IMG/VR virus record: IMGVR_UViG_3300020119_000026
Location: 1-37,495 of that record
Direction: 5' to 3' (one strand)
From: a virus
Length of the DNA: 37,495 bases
Of the stretch, positions 21,068-29,526 are shown piece by piece (positions within the stretch are counted from its first letter, which is position 1; every line of letters starts with the position of its first letter). A model generated the notes under the pieces. It searched no databases. It saw only the letters and a program-made list of their open reading frames with translations, and had not been told where the DNA came from. Position numbers and translations under genes: made by a program.

Positions 21068-21526
21068 ATGCCGATCCGCCCCGCAACGCTTGATGATCTC
21101 CCCCGCATCCTGGAATTGGGGGAAATGCTGCACCATGAGAGCCCGCGCTGGTCCCGCCTGTCGTTTAGCCGCGAGCGCGCCGCCGACTTTATCTCGCGCC
21201 TGATCCTGTCGGATTGGGGTTGCGTGTTCGTGGCCGAAGCAGACGGCGTAGTGGTTGGCGGAATCGCTGGCACTGCTTTGCCGCACTGGTCGAGCGACGA
21301 TATCCTGGCGCAGGAGGCGAGTTTCTTCATGCTTCCCGAGGCGCGCGGGAGCATGGCGGCGGTGCGGTTGATCAGCACCTTGACCGCCTGGGCGAAGATG
21401 CGCGGCGCGGTATGGCTGCATGCTGGAACGTCGACAGGTTTGGACCCCGAGCGCTGCGCGGGGCTTTACGAGCGGTTGGGCTTTGCCCGCTGCGCAATTG
21501 GATTGGAGGTGTACTGTGGGAATTGA
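21068..21526 (+). CDS. GNAT-family N-acetyltransferase
   Basis: 152 aa. IRPATLDDLPRILELGEML at the N-terminus, the central VFVAEADGVVVGGIAG strand pair, and a C-terminal LYERLGFARCAIGLEV make a standard GNAT fold; the acetyl-CoA loop (LPEARGSMAAVRLI) replaces the usual Q/RxxGxG/A. It lies between the nozzle and internal virion genes, a place where podophages often carry such a gene. Substrate unknown: it may modify a virion or host protein. It overlaps the next gene. Confidence 0.85.
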   Translation: MPIRPATLDDLPRILELGEMLHHESPRWSRLSFSRERAADFISRLILSDWGCVFVAEADGVVVGGIAGTALPHWSSDDILAQEASFFMLPEARGSMAAVRLISTLTAWAKMRGAVWLHAGTSTGLDPERCAGLYERLGFARCAIGLEVYCGN

Positions 21527-22001
21527 AACTAGCGTATTGCTGATGTACGGCGCGCTTGCATCGGCGGCGGTGGGGACTGTGGCCACGCTGTACCAGGCCG
21601 ACACGGCAAAGAATACTGCCGAAGCAAATGCCGAGCTGGCACGGCGCGAGGGCGCGGCCGAGAAGGATGCGGCTGTAGCGCAGGCCGAGAAGATCCGGCG
21701 CGCTGGCCGGGCGCAGGCGGCGGCTGCGAATGCCTCGCTGGCCGCCTCTGGTGTCGCCATCGGGGAGGGCACAGCGCTACGAATTAACGAGCAGATTTAT
21801 CAGGATTCGGAGAGCGATGCCTATACAGCGTTGCTGACCGGAACCCGGCGCCAACGTACCAATGACAATTCCGCGATGATCATGCAGTCAGAAGGGAAGG
21901 CAGCGCAGACAGCGGGATACCTGAATGCGGGTTCGACGATGCTGGCGGCCGGCTCGCAATACGGCAAGTGGAAAATGTCTCAACAGAAAGGCGGGGGCTG
22001 A
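21516..22001 (+). CDS. Internal virion protein, gp14-like, 161 aa
   Basis: GTG start at 21516, placed 5 nt after GGAGGT, overlapping the GNAT gene by 11 bp. One hydrophobic helix near residues 6-24 is followed by a long Ala-rich charged helix and ASLAASGVAIGEGTALRINEQ, typical of T7 gp14-like ejection proteins. These leave the virion first and form an outer-membrane channel for DNA entry. Confidence 0.78.
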   Translation: MGIETSVLLMYGALASAAVGTVATLYQADTAKNTAEANAELARREGAAEKDAAVAQAEKIRRAGRAQAAAANASLAASGVAIGEGTALRINEQIYQDSESDAYTALLTGTRRQRTNDNSAMIMQSEGKAAQTAGYLNAGSTMLAAGSQYGKWKMSQQKGGG

Positions 22002-22002
22002 T

Positions 22003-24006
22003 ATGCGGATTCCAGTCGGTAATTTCGGGAACGCCGTTGCGGCGCCCGAGCAGCAGGCGAAATTCAGCGGGCGCGATCCGATCGGCCAGGCCCTGGGCGG
22101 GCTGGCGCAGTCGATCGGCGGCGCCGTGGAAACCATGCAGCAGGCCGAGCTGCAGAAGCAACGCTCGCAGGCGGCCATGACGGCGGCCACCTTGTCAAAC
22201 GACCTGCACGACATTCACGACCAGATCGGGCGCGATGTCTCCGAAGGCAAGCTGCCGGCCGAACAAGCCGTGCCCGAGTTCGAATCGCGCATGGGCAAGC
22301 TGAAAGGCGAGCGAACGAAAGACCTGACCAACGATCAACGCATGGTCATCGACGAACACCTGATCAAGCCTGCCGGCGCGCTGCAGCGAAACTTGAACGG
22401 CATCGCCATCGCGCGCACGCAAAGCGAGACCGGGGCGAACATCATGGGTATTGGCGAGCAGCTAGGCCGCGCCGCGCAGCGTGACCTGAATGGATCGATC
22501 GAGCAATACAAGACCGTCGTCGACACAATGGGCCCATCTGCTGGCTGGTCGCCCGAGCAGATCGCCAAGCAGAAACAGGCATTCGTCGAGCAGTCCACCT
22601 ACAATTTTCACGACTCGGCGCTGGAAGGCGCAGCGCAAACTGGCAAGCTGGAACTGGTCACATCGGTACGCGAGCAGATTCAGGGGGACGCTGGCGAGCC
22701 GCTGGACCCCGCGCGCCGCACCGCCCTGATCACGAAAGCTTACGGCATCGAGAACGGTATCAAGGCTTCAACCATTCGGGACCAAGAACGCCAGCTGCGC
22801 GAGCAGGAAGCGCGCGAGAACAAGGCGTTCGACGCGTTCAAGGAGGCCGACAACATGGTGCAGGACGGCCGGTACATGTCGACCGAATTTATCAGCAACC
22901 TGTCCACCGTCACCGCCGGCACGAAGATGGCGCCCGTAGTGCAGGAGCTGGTCAAGTCCCAAGCCAAGTATGCGGGCTTCGCCTCCTACCCGGTCGCCCG
23001 GCAGAAGGCCGAGATCGAGCAGCTGCGCGCGCAGGGCAGCACGCCAGGAGTCGGCAGCTCCCCCGATCAGGAGAAGTACATCGCCAATTTGCAGAAGATC
23101 GCAGACGCGACGGAGAAGGGCTACACCGATAACCCGTGGAAAACGGCGCAGGAGCACGGCGTTATCAAGCGCGCGCCCGAGATCGCGCTCACCGACATGA
23201 ACACGACCATGACCGTGCTGCAGGGCCGCATGGGGCAGATCGGCGCCATCGAGGCGGCGGCCGGGCGCAAGGTATCCCCGCTGCAGCCGCAGGAAGCTGA
23301 GCAGATCGGGCGTCTGGTCAAGTCCATGCCACCAGATCAGCAGTCTGCCGCACTGGCCGGCTTCGGCAAGATGATCGGGGATGCTGACCGCCTGGCCGAC
23401 TTCGCGCGCCAGATCGACAGCAAGGACCGGGTGTTGGCCACGGCCATGATGGTGGGTGACCTGCAAACGACGCAGGGCCGCTACACCTCGGAGCTGATCA
23501 TCAAGGGCAATCGGGCGCTCAAGGACAAGGCGATCATGGTCGACGCCGCCAAAGAAACTGGCTGGCGTGGTGCTATTGCCAACGAGATTGGCGACGCCTT
23601 CCCCAATCAGGAAGTGCGCGATCGCACCATCGAAGCGGCGTATTTGGCCACGGCCGGCATGGTGTCGGAGGGGCAAAGCGCCGATGTCAAGCGCGCGCTG
23701 CGCCTGGTATCTGGGCCTATCGTCGAGCGCAACGGGATCAAGATCCCCATCCCGCGCGGCATGGAAGAAAGCGACTTCGAAAAGCGCATCAAGGCGGTGA
23801 CGCCGGCCACGCTGTCCGGGCAGGCGCCGGGCGGCCAGGTCTTCATCGGCAAGACTCCTATGCCGTTGGCCGACTTTGTGAAAACCATCCCCGACGCGAA
23901 GCTGGTCTCAGCGGGTCCGGGCAAATACAACGTGCGCGCTGGCATGGGCCTTGTGGTCAACGCCAAAGGACAGCGCATCACTATCGAGGTGGGTAATGGC
24001 CATTGA
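22003..24006 (+). CDS. Internal virion protein, gp15-like, 667 aa
   Basis: ATG at 22003, one base after the upstream stop. Mostly helical, Gln/Ala-rich, with no catalytic motif and no signal peptide. Its length and its position between the gp14-like and transglycosylase proteins match T7 gp15 (747 aa). It probably forms part of the periplasmic ejection tube. It overlaps the next gene by 11 bp. Confidence 0.77.
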   Translation: MRIPVGNFGNAVAAPEQQAKFSGRDPIGQALGGLAQSIGGAVETMQQAELQKQRSQAAMTAATLSNDLHDIHDQIGRDVSEGKLPAEQAVPEFESRMGKLKGERTKDLTNDQRMVIDEHLIKPAGALQRNLNGIAIARTQSETGANIMGIGEQLGRAAQRDLNGSIEQYKTVVDTMGPSAGWSPEQIAKQKQAFVEQSTYNFHDSALEGAAQTGKLELVTSVREQIQGDAGEPLDPARRTALITKAYGIENGIKASTIRDQERQLREQEARENKAFDAFKEADNMVQDGRYMSTEFISNLSTVTAGTKMAPVVQELVKSQAKYAGFASYPVARQKAEIEQLRAQGSTPGVGSSPDQEKYIANLQKIADATEKGYTDNPWKTAQEHGVIKRAPEIALTDMNTTMTVLQGRMGQIGAIEAAAGRKVSPLQPQEAEQIGRLVKSMPPDQQSAALAGFGKMIGDADRLADFARQIDSKDRVLATAMMVGDLQTTQGRYTSELIIKGNRALKDKAIMVDAAKETGWRGAIANEIGDAFPNQEVRDRTIEAAYLATAGMVSEGQSADVKRALRLVSGPIVERNGIKIPIPRGMEESDFEKRIKAVTPATLSGQAPGGQVFIGKTPMPLADFVKTIPDAKLVSAGPGKYNVRAGMGLVVNAKGQRITIEVGNGH

Positions 24007-26626
24007 CGAACTGTACCAGTCCGGGACCGACAAGATCCTAGACGACCGCGCAACCCGACCGCTGCCCGAGCCAATCGAACAGCGGTCTTTTGGCGTAAAC
24101 GCCTGGAGCATGGCCAAGGCCCCGGTGAAGGGCGGCGCGGCTGGCATCACCGAGTCTGGCGGGTTCCTGGCCGATGTCATGGGCGCCTACGGCGAAATGC
24201 AGGCCGGCTATGCCCGCTCGCTGGATCCGTCCCTGATGCTGGACCATGAGGCGGCTAAGAAGGTGCAGGACGAAGGCGCCGCCGCCCGCGCGCGCGTCAA
24301 GAGCGGCGAGGCATTCAGCACGGAAATGGGGACATCGTTTCGCCAGACCGCACGCGAGTATGCCCCTGATCCACAATCGGCCGGAGTGGCTGAGAATCTG
24401 CTGTTTGGCCTGCCGCGCTTCATGACCAAGGCGGTGGGCTACACGGTGGCCGGCGGCGGCGTGCCGGGCGCAGTCATGCTAGGAGCCGACGAAGGTATGA
24501 CCGAAGCCGATCGACTCAAAGCCGAGGGCGTCGACATCAACACGCGGACGAAGGTGGGCGCGGTGGCTGGTACGGTAGCCGGGGCATCCGTCCTGCTGCC
24601 GGTGGCCGGGTCGACCTGGAAGACGACGGCCGGCCTGGTCGCCGTGGGCGGCCCTGGCGGGTTCGTCGCGCAGCAGGCGGCCAGCAAAGCCATTCTTGAG
24701 CATGCCGGCTATGACAAGCTGGCCGACCAATACGATCCGCTCGATCCTGTAGGCCTGGCCGTTTCGACGCTGGTCCCCGCCGCCTTCGGTGCGCATGCGA
24801 CGCGCGCGGCACGCGGCCGGCCGATTCCGACCGAATCAAACCCAGCAGCGGCGCGCCAACTGCAGCAGATGGCCGGCAACGAAAAACTGGCCTTGCCCCA
24901 CGACGATCCCCGCCTGGATGCCTATGCCGTCACGGCGGCGCAGCGCGAAGGGATCAGCCCCGAATTGCTGCTGGCGGTCAAGAATGCCGGCGAACGATCG
25001 GCGCCGACGGCAGTATCCCCGAAGGGCGCCAAGGGCGTCATGCAGTTCATGGATGCGACCTGGGCCGAGTTTGGCAAGGGCGACCCACGCGACCCGGTGG
25101 CATCGATCGACGCCGGCGCGCGTTACCTGAAACACCTGGTCGACAAGTACAACGGGAACGAGCAGGCCGCGCTGGCGCACTACAACGGCGGCTACAAGGC
25201 GGGCGACGCCATCATGGCCGGCAAGCCAGCGCCAGCCAAGGAAACGCGCGACTATCTGGCCCGATCCGAAAAATACATGGCCGAGCGCAAGGGCGAGGAA
25301 GCAGGCAAGGCCGCCGCAGAAGACCCCGACATGGTTGCCGCCGCGCGCGTGCAGCAGGTCCGGGACACATTGGAAGCATCAAACCTGCATGACCCAGCTA
25401 GCGCCGCCGGCCATGAGCAGCACTTTGACGCTGCCATGCGCGCCGCCGACCAGATCGGGGCGGGCGAGCCGGTCGATGTCAGCGCCATTGCTGGGCTGGA
25501 CCACAGCGGGCAAACCAAGTTGCTCGAGCAGATGGCCGCGCGCCTGGAAGCCGCGCATCAAGACCTGGCCCCGGACGTGACAGCGGCGCCGCATGAGGTC
25601 GCCGCGCAGACCCAAGCAGACTTGCAAGCGCTGTCCGGGCTGCGGCAAACCATGGACGAAGTAGCCGCGCAAGCGCCAAAGCCAGCCGCTCCTGCAGTTG
25701 ATCCGCACGCCGCCGTAAAGTTTGACAATCCGGCCGCCGCCGACAAGTACCTGACCGAAAACAAAATCAGCAAAACGCACCGGGCAGAAATGACGGGCCG
25801 CGACCAATACAGCATTCGCCCGCGCAAAGCCGATGCCGTGGACTGGCGCACGAAGGTGGCAAACCAGGAAGCGAAGCTGGCCGAGCAGCTGCGGGTAGCG
25901 CAGGAGAATGCAGCGGCGCGCCAAGCTGCGCGGCAAGCTGCATCTGGTACTGAAAAGCTTTATCGCGGTATCAAGGAGGCCGGTCAGAAAGACGAAAACG
26001 GCGTCGTCTTCACGACACCGGACCGCGCAGCCGCGCAACGGTATGCTGGTGAGACTGGGACCGTACTGGAATTGTCGGCATCAGGTGGCCGCGTGCTGGA
26101 CCTTACAAGCCTTGGCTCTGTAAGCAAGGGCGAGGCATTGGCCAAAGCACTAGACGAAGTGCTTGGCAACCAAGGCGCAACAGACAAAGCCATGAACCAT
26201 ATGCGCGAAAATGATGCTGGGCAGGTTGATACCTACAAGCTTCTACGCAATGCCATTGCTGTAGAGCAGCTGCGCACAGCTGGAATCAATGAAGTTCGAT
26301 TCTCGCAGATTGGCGGCGATGGGAAAGACCATGTGACGGTGGCCTTATTGGGAAATAATGCTACAAAAGGCCCAGCAGACGCACCAGGCGCCCTGCCACA
26401 AGGCGCAAAGCCGAAAGCCGAAGCAAACCCCATCGCCGCGTCAATCGAGGCGCAGGCGGCCGAAATTGCCAAGTTCTCGCCCGATATGATTGTGCAGCTG
26501 GAAGGAATGGAAGCGCCTATGCGACTGGCCGACGCGCTCGAAGCGGTCAAGGCCGAGGCTGCAAAGGAAGCCGAAACCGCCCCACTGTTCGAAACTGCCG
26601 CGCAATGCGCATTGCAAAACCTATAA
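23996..26626 (+). CDS. Internal virion lytic transglycosylase, gp16-like, 876 aa
   Basis: ATG 23996 (MAIDELYQSG). Residues ~307-430 are an SLT transglycosylase domain: AVSPKGAKGVMQFM, an AGARYLKHL helix and ALAHYNGGY, with the likely catalytic Glu near residue 333 in NAGERSA. It would cut peptidoglycan during DNA entry. Hydrophobic segments at ~140-200 may enter the inner membrane. Residues ~654-790 differ: LYRGI, FTTPDRAAAQRYA, LDLTSLG and a KDHVTV end recall ADP-ribosyltransferase-like domains of phage polyvalent proteins, and this part looks less GC-rich. T7 gp16 is larger (1318 aa); the next gene may supply the remainder. Confidence 0.83.
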   Translation: MAIDELYQSGTDKILDDRATRPLPEPIEQRSFGVNAWSMAKAPVKGGAAGITESGGFLADVMGAYGEMQAGYARSLDPSLMLDHEAAKKVQDEGAAARARVKSGEAFSTEMGTSFRQTAREYAPDPQSAGVAENLLFGLPRFMTKAVGYTVAGGGVPGAVMLGADEGMTEADRLKAEGVDINTRTKVGAVAGTVAGASVLLPVAGSTWKTTAGLVAVGGPGGFVAQQAASKAILEHAGYDKLADQYDPLDPVGLAVSTLVPAAFGAHATRAARGRPIPTESNPAAARQLQQMAGNEKLALPHDDPRLDAYAVTAAQREGISPELLLAVKNAGERSAPTAVSPKGAKGVMQFMDATWAEFGKGDPRDPVASIDAGARYLKHLVDKYNGNEQAALAHYNGGYKAGDAIMAGKPAPAKETRDYLARSEKYMAERKGEEAGKAAAEDPDMVAAARVQQVRDTLEASNLHDPASAAGHEQHFDAAMRAADQIGAGEPVDVSAIAGLDHSGQTKLLEQMAARLEAAHQDLAPDVTAAPHEVAAQTQADLQALSGLRQTMDEVAAQAPKPAAPAVDPHAAVKFDNPAAADKYLTENKISKTHRAEMTGRDQYSIRPRKADAVDWRTKVANQEAKLAEQLRVAQENAAARQAARQAASGTEKLYRGIKEAGQKDENGVVFTTPDRAAAQRYAGETGTVLELSASGGRVLDLTSLGSVSKGEALAKALDEVLGNQGATDKAMNHMRENDAGQVDTYKLLRNAIAVEQLRTAGINEVRFSQIGGDGKDHVTVALLGNNATKGPADAPGALPQGAKPKAEANPIAASIEAQAAEIAKFSPDMIVQLEGMEAPMRLADALEAVKAEAAKEAETAPLFETAAQCALQNL

Positions 26627-26636
26627 GGATCGCACC

Positions 26637-29147
26637 ATGAACCCACGTTGCAGACAAGCAGTCGAAGCCGCCGCCGGGCGCCGCATGACGGAAGGCGAAA
26701 TCAAGGCCATCGAAGACCGGATCAGCCGCACCATGCGCGAGCTGGCACGCACCGATCCGGCCGGCTGGCGATCCAAGAGTTCCAATGAGCGCATGATTGA
26801 AGCGGCGCAGCGGGCGGCGCAGGATGTCGTCGCAGAGGCACAGCTCAAGGTGCAGCGCGCGCAGATCCAGATTATCGCCACTGCCGGCATGGAAAACCGC
26901 GTGGGCGACTTGATGGCGGCATATGCTACTGAGCGCAGCCGGGCGCTGGTCAAAGAAATGGAGCTCACCGACAACTATGCCGAGGGCGTCAAGCGCGAGA
27001 TCATGGGCCAGCTCATCCCCCTGATGGATGCCGTGACCAGTCGCGATGGTGTCAGCGCCGGCCGGGGCGCGCTCATGTTCCTGTTCGATGCCGAAAACCC
27101 GCAAATGACGCAAGACCTGGCGCGCGAGATATTCACCAACGGCAGCGGCGCCACCGGAAACCAGATGGCGCAGAAGGCAGCAAAGGTATGGCTCGACCAG
27201 ATTGAGGGGCTGCGCACGCGATTTAATGGCGCCGGCGGCGATGTAGGCAAGCTGGATTATGGCTACCTGCCGCAGCCGCACGACCAGGCCCTGGTGCGCG
27301 GCAATGGCGACGCTGCGGCGCGCACGAAGTGGGTCGAATCCACGTTGCCGCTCATGGACCGCAGCCGCTACCTGCTCGAAGACGGCACCCGCATGACCGA
27401 CGACCAGGTAGCAGAGGTGCTGGCCCGCGCATGGGAGACCATCGCCACCGGTGGACTGAACAAGATGGAACCGGGCAAGAACGGGGCGAGCGGCGCCAAG
27501 GCCAACGCCGGCAGCGAGTCGCGGCAGATCCACTTCAAGGACGCCGACGCGTACCTGGCCTACATGAAGGATTACGGCGGCGGGAGCATGTACGACGCGA
27601 TGCTGGGCCACATCGGCGGCATGTCGCGCAACATTGCGCTGGTCGAGCGCTACGGGCCGAACCCGGAAACGCAGATGCGGCTACAGTTCGACCTGGCCGC
27701 CAAGGCCGACACGCGCGACGTTACCGACCTGCCGCGCTCCTTCGGCATGCGGCCCCAATCGTATTGGGACATGCTGAGCGGGAAAACAGGCATGGCCGGC
27801 AATGGCAATCTGGCACGCGTGGCGCAGGACCTGCGGAACATTCAGGTCTTCGGCAAGCTGGCCAGCGCGGTTATTTCGAGCGTCACCGACATGGGAACGT
27901 ACTTCGTGACCACCGGGTTCAACAAGCTTTCGTACTGGGAAGGGCTCAAGAACATTGGCAAGCTGGCCGCCAGCGGCGACACGCGCGACTTCCTGACCAT
28001 GCACGGCATTATTGCCGAGTCGATGGTGTCGAACCTGAATCGCTGGTCCGGCGACAACATCAAGAACAACTGGTCAGGCCGCCTGGCCAACAGCACCATG
28101 AAGCTGTCGCTCATGAACGCCTGGACCGACACCATGCGCCGCGCCTTCTCGCTGACCATGATGGGCGGCCTTGCCAAGCTGTCGAAAACGGACTGGCCGG
28201 CGCTATCAGAATGGGACCGCGCGCACATGACGCGCAAGGGCATAACGGCCGACGACTGGGCCGTGATCCGCCAGGCGCAGTTGACGCCGCACGGTGGCGC
28301 CGAGTTCCTGACGCCCGAGGCGATCCGTGCCGGGAACCATCCGCGCGCAAATGAGGTAGTCGCAAAGGTGTTGGGCCTGATCACCGACGAATCAGAATAT
28401 GCGGTGCTCAATCCGGACATGGCTACCAAGGGCATTGCCAGCGGCGGCGGCACCTCGCGCGGCACCGTCCGGGGCGAGCTGGCGCGAGCGGTGATGCAGT
28501 TTAAAAGCTTCCCCATTGCGATGGCTTCCCGGCACTGGCGCCGCATGATAGACACCCCTAGCGGCCAAAGCGGCGCGCCTGTGCTCGCCAACAGGCTGGC
28601 CTACGGCGCGGCCATGATGACAAGCCTGACCGCCCTGGGCGCCGTCGCCTACCAGGCCAAGCAGGTTGTTCAAGGCAAGGACCCTATGGATATGACTACG
28701 CCGAAGTTTTGGCTGCGCGCGCTGGCGCAGTCGGGCGGACTGTCGATTGTCGGAGACTTCCTGTTCACCGATCCGACCGAGAACCCCGGCGATGCGACGG
28801 CAAACGCGGTCAAGACCCTGGCCGGCCCGACTGTGGGCAGCACCATCGACCTGACCTATAAGCTGGGCATCGAGAACGCATACGAGGCGTCCAAGGGCAA
28901 GGACACGCACATCGCAGCGGAGGCTATCCGGTTCGGCCGTTCGCACCTACCGTACGTGAATCTTTGGTACGCTAAGGCGGCAATCGACCACATGGGCATG
29001 CACGCGCTGCAAGAGAATCTTTCCCCGGGGTATTTGGGTAAAATGAAGCAGCGCGCGAAAAAGGAAAACGGTCAAGACTATTGGTGGAATCCTGGTACTG
29101 GCGGCCCGGATCGCGCGCCCGACTTCGCCGCCGTGAAAGGGAAATAA
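26637..29147 (+). CDS. Large internal virion (ejection) protein, 836 aa
   Basis: ATG 26637 (MNPRCRQAVEAAAG); the longer frame lies inside the previous gene. Helical throughout, with a hydrophobic patch near residues 655-680 and many Met/Ala-rich helices in the last third. It has no recognisable enzyme motif. It follows the transglycosylase and precedes the terminase, and its size fits the C-terminal half of gp16-like proteins, so it is probably ejected with the DNA (inference). Confidence 0.72.
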   Translation: MNPRCRQAVEAAAGRRMTEGEIKAIEDRISRTMRELARTDPAGWRSKSSNERMIEAAQRAAQDVVAEAQLKVQRAQIQIIATAGMENRVGDLMAAYATERSRALVKEMELTDNYAEGVKREIMGQLIPLMDAVTSRDGVSAGRGALMFLFDAENPQMTQDLAREIFTNGSGATGNQMAQKAAKVWLDQIEGLRTRFNGAGGDVGKLDYGYLPQPHDQALVRGNGDAAARTKWVESTLPLMDRSRYLLEDGTRMTDDQVAEVLARAWETIATGGLNKMEPGKNGASGAKANAGSESRQIHFKDADAYLAYMKDYGGGSMYDAMLGHIGGMSRNIALVERYGPNPETQMRLQFDLAAKADTRDVTDLPRSFGMRPQSYWDMLSGKTGMAGNGNLARVAQDLRNIQVFGKLASAVISSVTDMGTYFVTTGFNKLSYWEGLKNIGKLAASGDTRDFLTMHGIIAESMVSNLNRWSGDNIKNNWSGRLANSTMKLSLMNAWTDTMRRAFSLTMMGGLAKLSKTDWPALSEWDRAHMTRKGITADDWAVIRQAQLTPHGGAEFLTPEAIRAGNHPRANEVVAKVLGLITDESEYAVLNPDMATKGIASGGGTSRGTVRGELARAVMQFKSFPIAMASRHWRRMIDTPSGQSGAPVLANRLAYGAAMMTSLTALGAVAYQAKQVVQGKDPMDMTTPKFWLRALAQSGGLSIVGDFLFTDPTENPGDATANAVKTLAGPTVGSTIDLTYKLGIENAYEASKGKDTHIAAEAIRFGRSHLPYVNLWYAKAAIDHMGMHALQENLSPGYLGKMKQRAKKENGQDYWWNPGTGGPDRAPDFAAVKGK

Positions 29148-29148
29148 C

Positions 29149-29526
29149 ATGCGTGCCGATCAATACCAGCGTTTGCAGGAGCTGCAAGAAAAGCTGACCG
29201 AAGTATTCCTGGATGAGGCAGACCCGGCCCATTGGAACGGGGCCGGCGTCAAGCTGGCCGACATGGACCAGGAGACACGCGGGAATGCCTATTGGTGCAA
29301 GAAGAACGCCGCCGCAACCCTGTCGGTCCTGATGCGAACAACTAACCTGATCGGCGTGATTCAAATGCGCAGCGACCCGAGCCGGAATGATGCGGCCGGC
29401 GTCCCGGCGCCGGAACAGGACAAGGAAGAAAACACGCTCGACGCCGAGGTGCGCGCGGCTGAGAAAGAGGCGAACAAATTGCTGGCCAAAATGCAGTCCA
29501 CCATGTCGAGCCATGGAAAAGCATAA
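29149..29526 (+). CDS. Small terminase subunit candidate, 125 aa
   Basis: Starts two bases after the previous stop and overlaps the large terminase gene by 14 bp. The N-terminal ~75 residues (LQEKLTEVFLDEADPAHW, RGNAYWCKKNAAATLSVL) form a helical DNA-binding-like unit, and the C-terminus is a charged coiled coil ending in MSSHGKA. Position immediately before TerL matches T7 gp18/gp19. It would choose phage DNA for packaging. Family recognition is moderate. Confidence 0.7.
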   Translation: MRADQYQRLQELQEKLTEVFLDEADPAHWNGAGVKLADMDQETRGNAYWCKKNAAATLSVLMRTTNLIGVIQMRSDPSRNDAAGVPAPEQDKEENTLDAEVRAAEKEANKLLAKMQSTMSSHGKA

